Below, in pieces: positions 41,274 to 42,832 of a DNA stretch of 42,832 nt. Under the pieces are notes generated by a model that saw nothing but the letters and a program-made list of their open reading frames with translations, did no database searches and was not told the origin of the DNA. The DNA lies in contig JAQUCE010000035.1 in the NCBI GenBank assembly GCA_028686345.1, positions 1 to 42,832 on the forward strand. Direction: 5' to 3'. Position 1 is the stretch's first letter. Each line of letters starts with the position of its first letter. Made by a program: the position numbers and the translations under genes. The stretch comes from Kiritimatiellia bacterium. GTDB lineage: Bacteria > Verrucomicrobiota > Kiritimatiellia > RFP12 > UBA1067.

Positions 41274-42614
41274 GTGAATAAACCGCCTTCGCAATGGCAG
41301 GTCCTTCGCTTCTATATCCCGCTCGCGATCCAAGCACTTTCGCAGAGCCTGACGCACCCGCTCGTGGCCAGTATTGTCTCGCACGGAAAACTGGGGTCAA
41401 CCGAATTAGCCGCCTTTGCCCAAGGGCACTCGCTCATGTTCGTTTTCGGTGCGATCGGCGGGGGACTGATCACCACCGGTATGGTCTTTGGCACCTCAAA
41501 GACAGGGATGCGTAACTTTCACCGCCTTGTCACGCGCATTACCATTGTTGTTATTGCCCTGCAAATCCTGGTCTGCATGCATCCGTTTTACCCGTTTGTC
41601 TTCGGTCGTATCCTCGGCCTGGAAGGCGACTTAGCCTCAATCGGACGCATGACCACGCTGTTCAGCGTACCCCTGCAACTGGCTTTCATGATCCGCAACA
41701 AATATCTGGTTGCGCTCTACAACGAGAAACGGAGCGGGTTGGCCAACACCGCAACTATGACGCGCATTATCTTCACCGCATCACTCTCACCCCTTTTCGT
41801 TCACTTCGGTCTCACAGGATACGGCTGGGGACTTGTTGCCATGACAATTCCAGTTTTCGGGGAGGTTTATCTCACCCGCTATTTCGCACGTGCCCTGATT
41901 GCCAAGCTGCGGGACAGTGAAGTCGCTGAAAAAGCCCCCATGCTGAAGCAATTACGCTTCACGATCCCGCTCTCCTTTGGCGGTATCCTGCTCTCCATCT
42001 CTTCGTTTATGATCGCCGTGTTCCTTTCTCGTGCCGATAACCCCGAAGAAACCCTTGCCATCCATTACATTGTCATGGGTATTGTCAGTCCGCTCGGCTT
42101 TGCCGCTTTACGCATGCAATCGGTTGTGATCGCCTTCCCGCCCGCCATCTACGGCAAGCGGCGAATCTTCAGCTTCGCCTGCATGGCCGGTGCCATCCTC
42201 TGCCTCGGCCCGCTCTCACTGCAAATCCATCCCATCTCAAACTGGTACTTCGGCGCTGTGCAAAACCTGCCGCCAGAGAGCATCCGACTGGCGCGACTCA
42301 TGGCGCTGATTATGGCTGTCCAACCGCTGCTTCAATCCCTGCGCGGCCATATAGAGGGCTGCGCCGCCCTTCGCCGCCGCCCCAACGCAATTCTTTCCGG
42401 ACAAGCCGTCTACCTCGCCACAATGGTGATCGCGCTGACCATCTTTCAGGGCATACCAGCTATCCCCGGCTATGTAATGGGCGGCCTGGCAATCCTCAGC
42501 GCCTTACTCATGTCACTAACCACTGTCCACACCGCCCTAATCTGGAACGATTTTGAGGACGCCTACGGTGGACCCAGCGAACGTACCCCCTCGATTGACA
42601 TGACCCAAAAATAA
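41274..42614 (+). CDS. Polytopic membrane protein, MATE/MOP-flippase-like
   Basis: The 446-residue protein has about twelve hydrophobic segments in two similar halves. The first half opens with WQVLRFYIPLAIQALSQSLT and the second with KQLRFTIPLSFGGILLSISS, the repeated 'xxxFxIPL' start typical of MOP-superfamily exporters. It resembles the progressive-ankylosis/MATE-like group more than classic NorM, but the match is weak. The substrate is unknown. GTG 41274 is used because GGAG lies 6 bases upstream; the frame is open from a TTG at 41226, inside the end of the lactonase gene. Confidence 0.7.
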   Translation: MNKPPSQWQVLRFYIPLAIQALSQSLTHPLVASIVSHGKLGSTELAAFAQGHSLMFVFGAIGGGLITTGMVFGTSKTGMRNFHRLVTRITIVVIALQILVCMHPFYPFVFGRILGLEGDLASIGRMTTLFSVPLQLAFMIRNKYLVALYNEKRSGLANTATMTRIIFTASLSPLFVHFGLTGYGWGLVAMTIPVFGEVYLTRYFARALIAKLRDSEVAEKAPMLKQLRFTIPLSFGGILLSISSFMIAVFLSRADNPEETLAIHYIVMGIVSPLGFAALRMQSVVIAFPPAIYGKRRIFSFACMAGAILCLGPLSLQIHPISNWYFGAVQNLPPESIRLARLMALIMAVQPLLQSLRGHIEGCAALRRRPNAILSGQAVYLATMVIALTIFQGIPAIPGYVMGGLAILSALLMSLTTVHTALIWNDFEDAYGGPSERTPSIDMTQK

Positions 42615-42832
42615 GACACACTGCCGCCGCGGGCCGTGACCACGGAGGGAGGCTATGCCTCCAATTGGTGAAAGTTGAATGAAGAAGTAACGTCGCTGGC
42701 CGACAGTGTAGTAGCCGCTCTATGTCGCGACAGGATAAGCCCAGTTTCTGGGGATTTGTAAAATCGTAAATACAATGAAAGAGAAAGTAGACATCCAGCG
42801 GGTAACCAATCCCGCCTGGCAAAGGTTAGCCA
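42615..42832. other. Terminal intergenic stretch with hairpin and repeat fragment
   Basis: A hairpin GGAGGC-TAT-GCCTCC (42648-42662) lies 34 bases after the last stop. Bases 42705-42721 (GTGTAGTAGCCGCTCT) are the end motif of the long-hairpin family. The rest shows nothing recognisable before the window ends. A minus-strand frame at 42508-42822 overlaps the membrane-protein gene and is not credible. Confidence 0.5.

Noticed and set aside
42508-42822. 104-codon minus-strand frame at the right end
   Set aside because: It overlaps the 3' end of the membrane-protein gene and a repeat fragment, and has no recognisable motif.

Overview
The window looks like a chromosomal segment of a free-living Gram-negative bacterium, most likely from the PVC superphylum (Verrucomicrobiota, Kiritimatiellota or Lentisphaerota). 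The hints are a Tat-exported Gfo/Idh/MocA oxidoreductase, an exported HEAT-repeat protein, a CE15-like esterase, a secreted jelly-roll protein, start codons that often lack a Shine-Dalgarno sequence, and an unusually dense load of palindromic intergenic repeats. This placement is an inference from gene style. The window holds no rRNA or other phylogenetic marker.

Layout. 1-4.5 kb: a repeat-flanked cluster of a dihydroorotate-dehydrogenase-like flavoprotein, ilvD and an Old Yellow Enzyme of NamA/YqjM type. 4.8-6.9 kb: a complete three-domain OvoA (ovothiol biosynthesis). 7.4-13.6 kb, minus strand: a heavy-metal RND efflux operon (small Cys/His-rich exported protein, outer-membrane factor, adaptor, RND pump). 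13.7-16.3 kb: a remnant of a mobile-element-associated small protein, a PatB/MalY-type C-S lyase and an FNR-like reductase. 16.6-22.4 kb: a defence-type island with an AbiEii-like nucleotidyltransferase, hsdM, a HEPN protein with the RX4HXY motif, a fusion of a minimal nucleotidyltransferase (GSX10DXD) to HsdS, the remains of deleted genes, and a DUF488 protein. 22.7-28.3 kb, minus strand: tRNA-His(GUG) followed by sufB-sufC-sufD-sufS-sufU. 28.5-33.5 kb: Gfo/Idh/MocA oxidoreductase, HEAT protein, ThiE-like protein and an NTP_transf_5 nucleotidyltransferase. 34.1-39.9 kb: a 5'-damaged jelly-roll gene converging on a minus-strand operon (HAD hydrolase, exported DnaJ-type zinc-finger protein, CE15-like esterase, pyrimidine-nucleoside phosphorylase). 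40.2-42.6 kb: a beta-propeller lactonase and a MATE/MOP-like membrane protein.

The most interesting locus is 17.2-21.3 kb. A type I modification operon (hsdM, hsdS) has a HEPN-MNT toxin-antitoxin pair inserted between its genes, with the MNT part joined in frame to the specificity subunit. No hsdR is visible, and two scarred genes follow. The arrangement suggests a methyltransferase/specificity complex physically tied to an antitoxin that controls a HEPN RNase. This is a hypothesis, but the motif evidence is clean.

The second theme is repeats. At least six families of short palindromic or inverted-repeat elements fill almost every intergenic gap. One family keeps a conserved loop on a stem whose base pairs have changed in a compensating way between copies. 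Another abuts stop codons.
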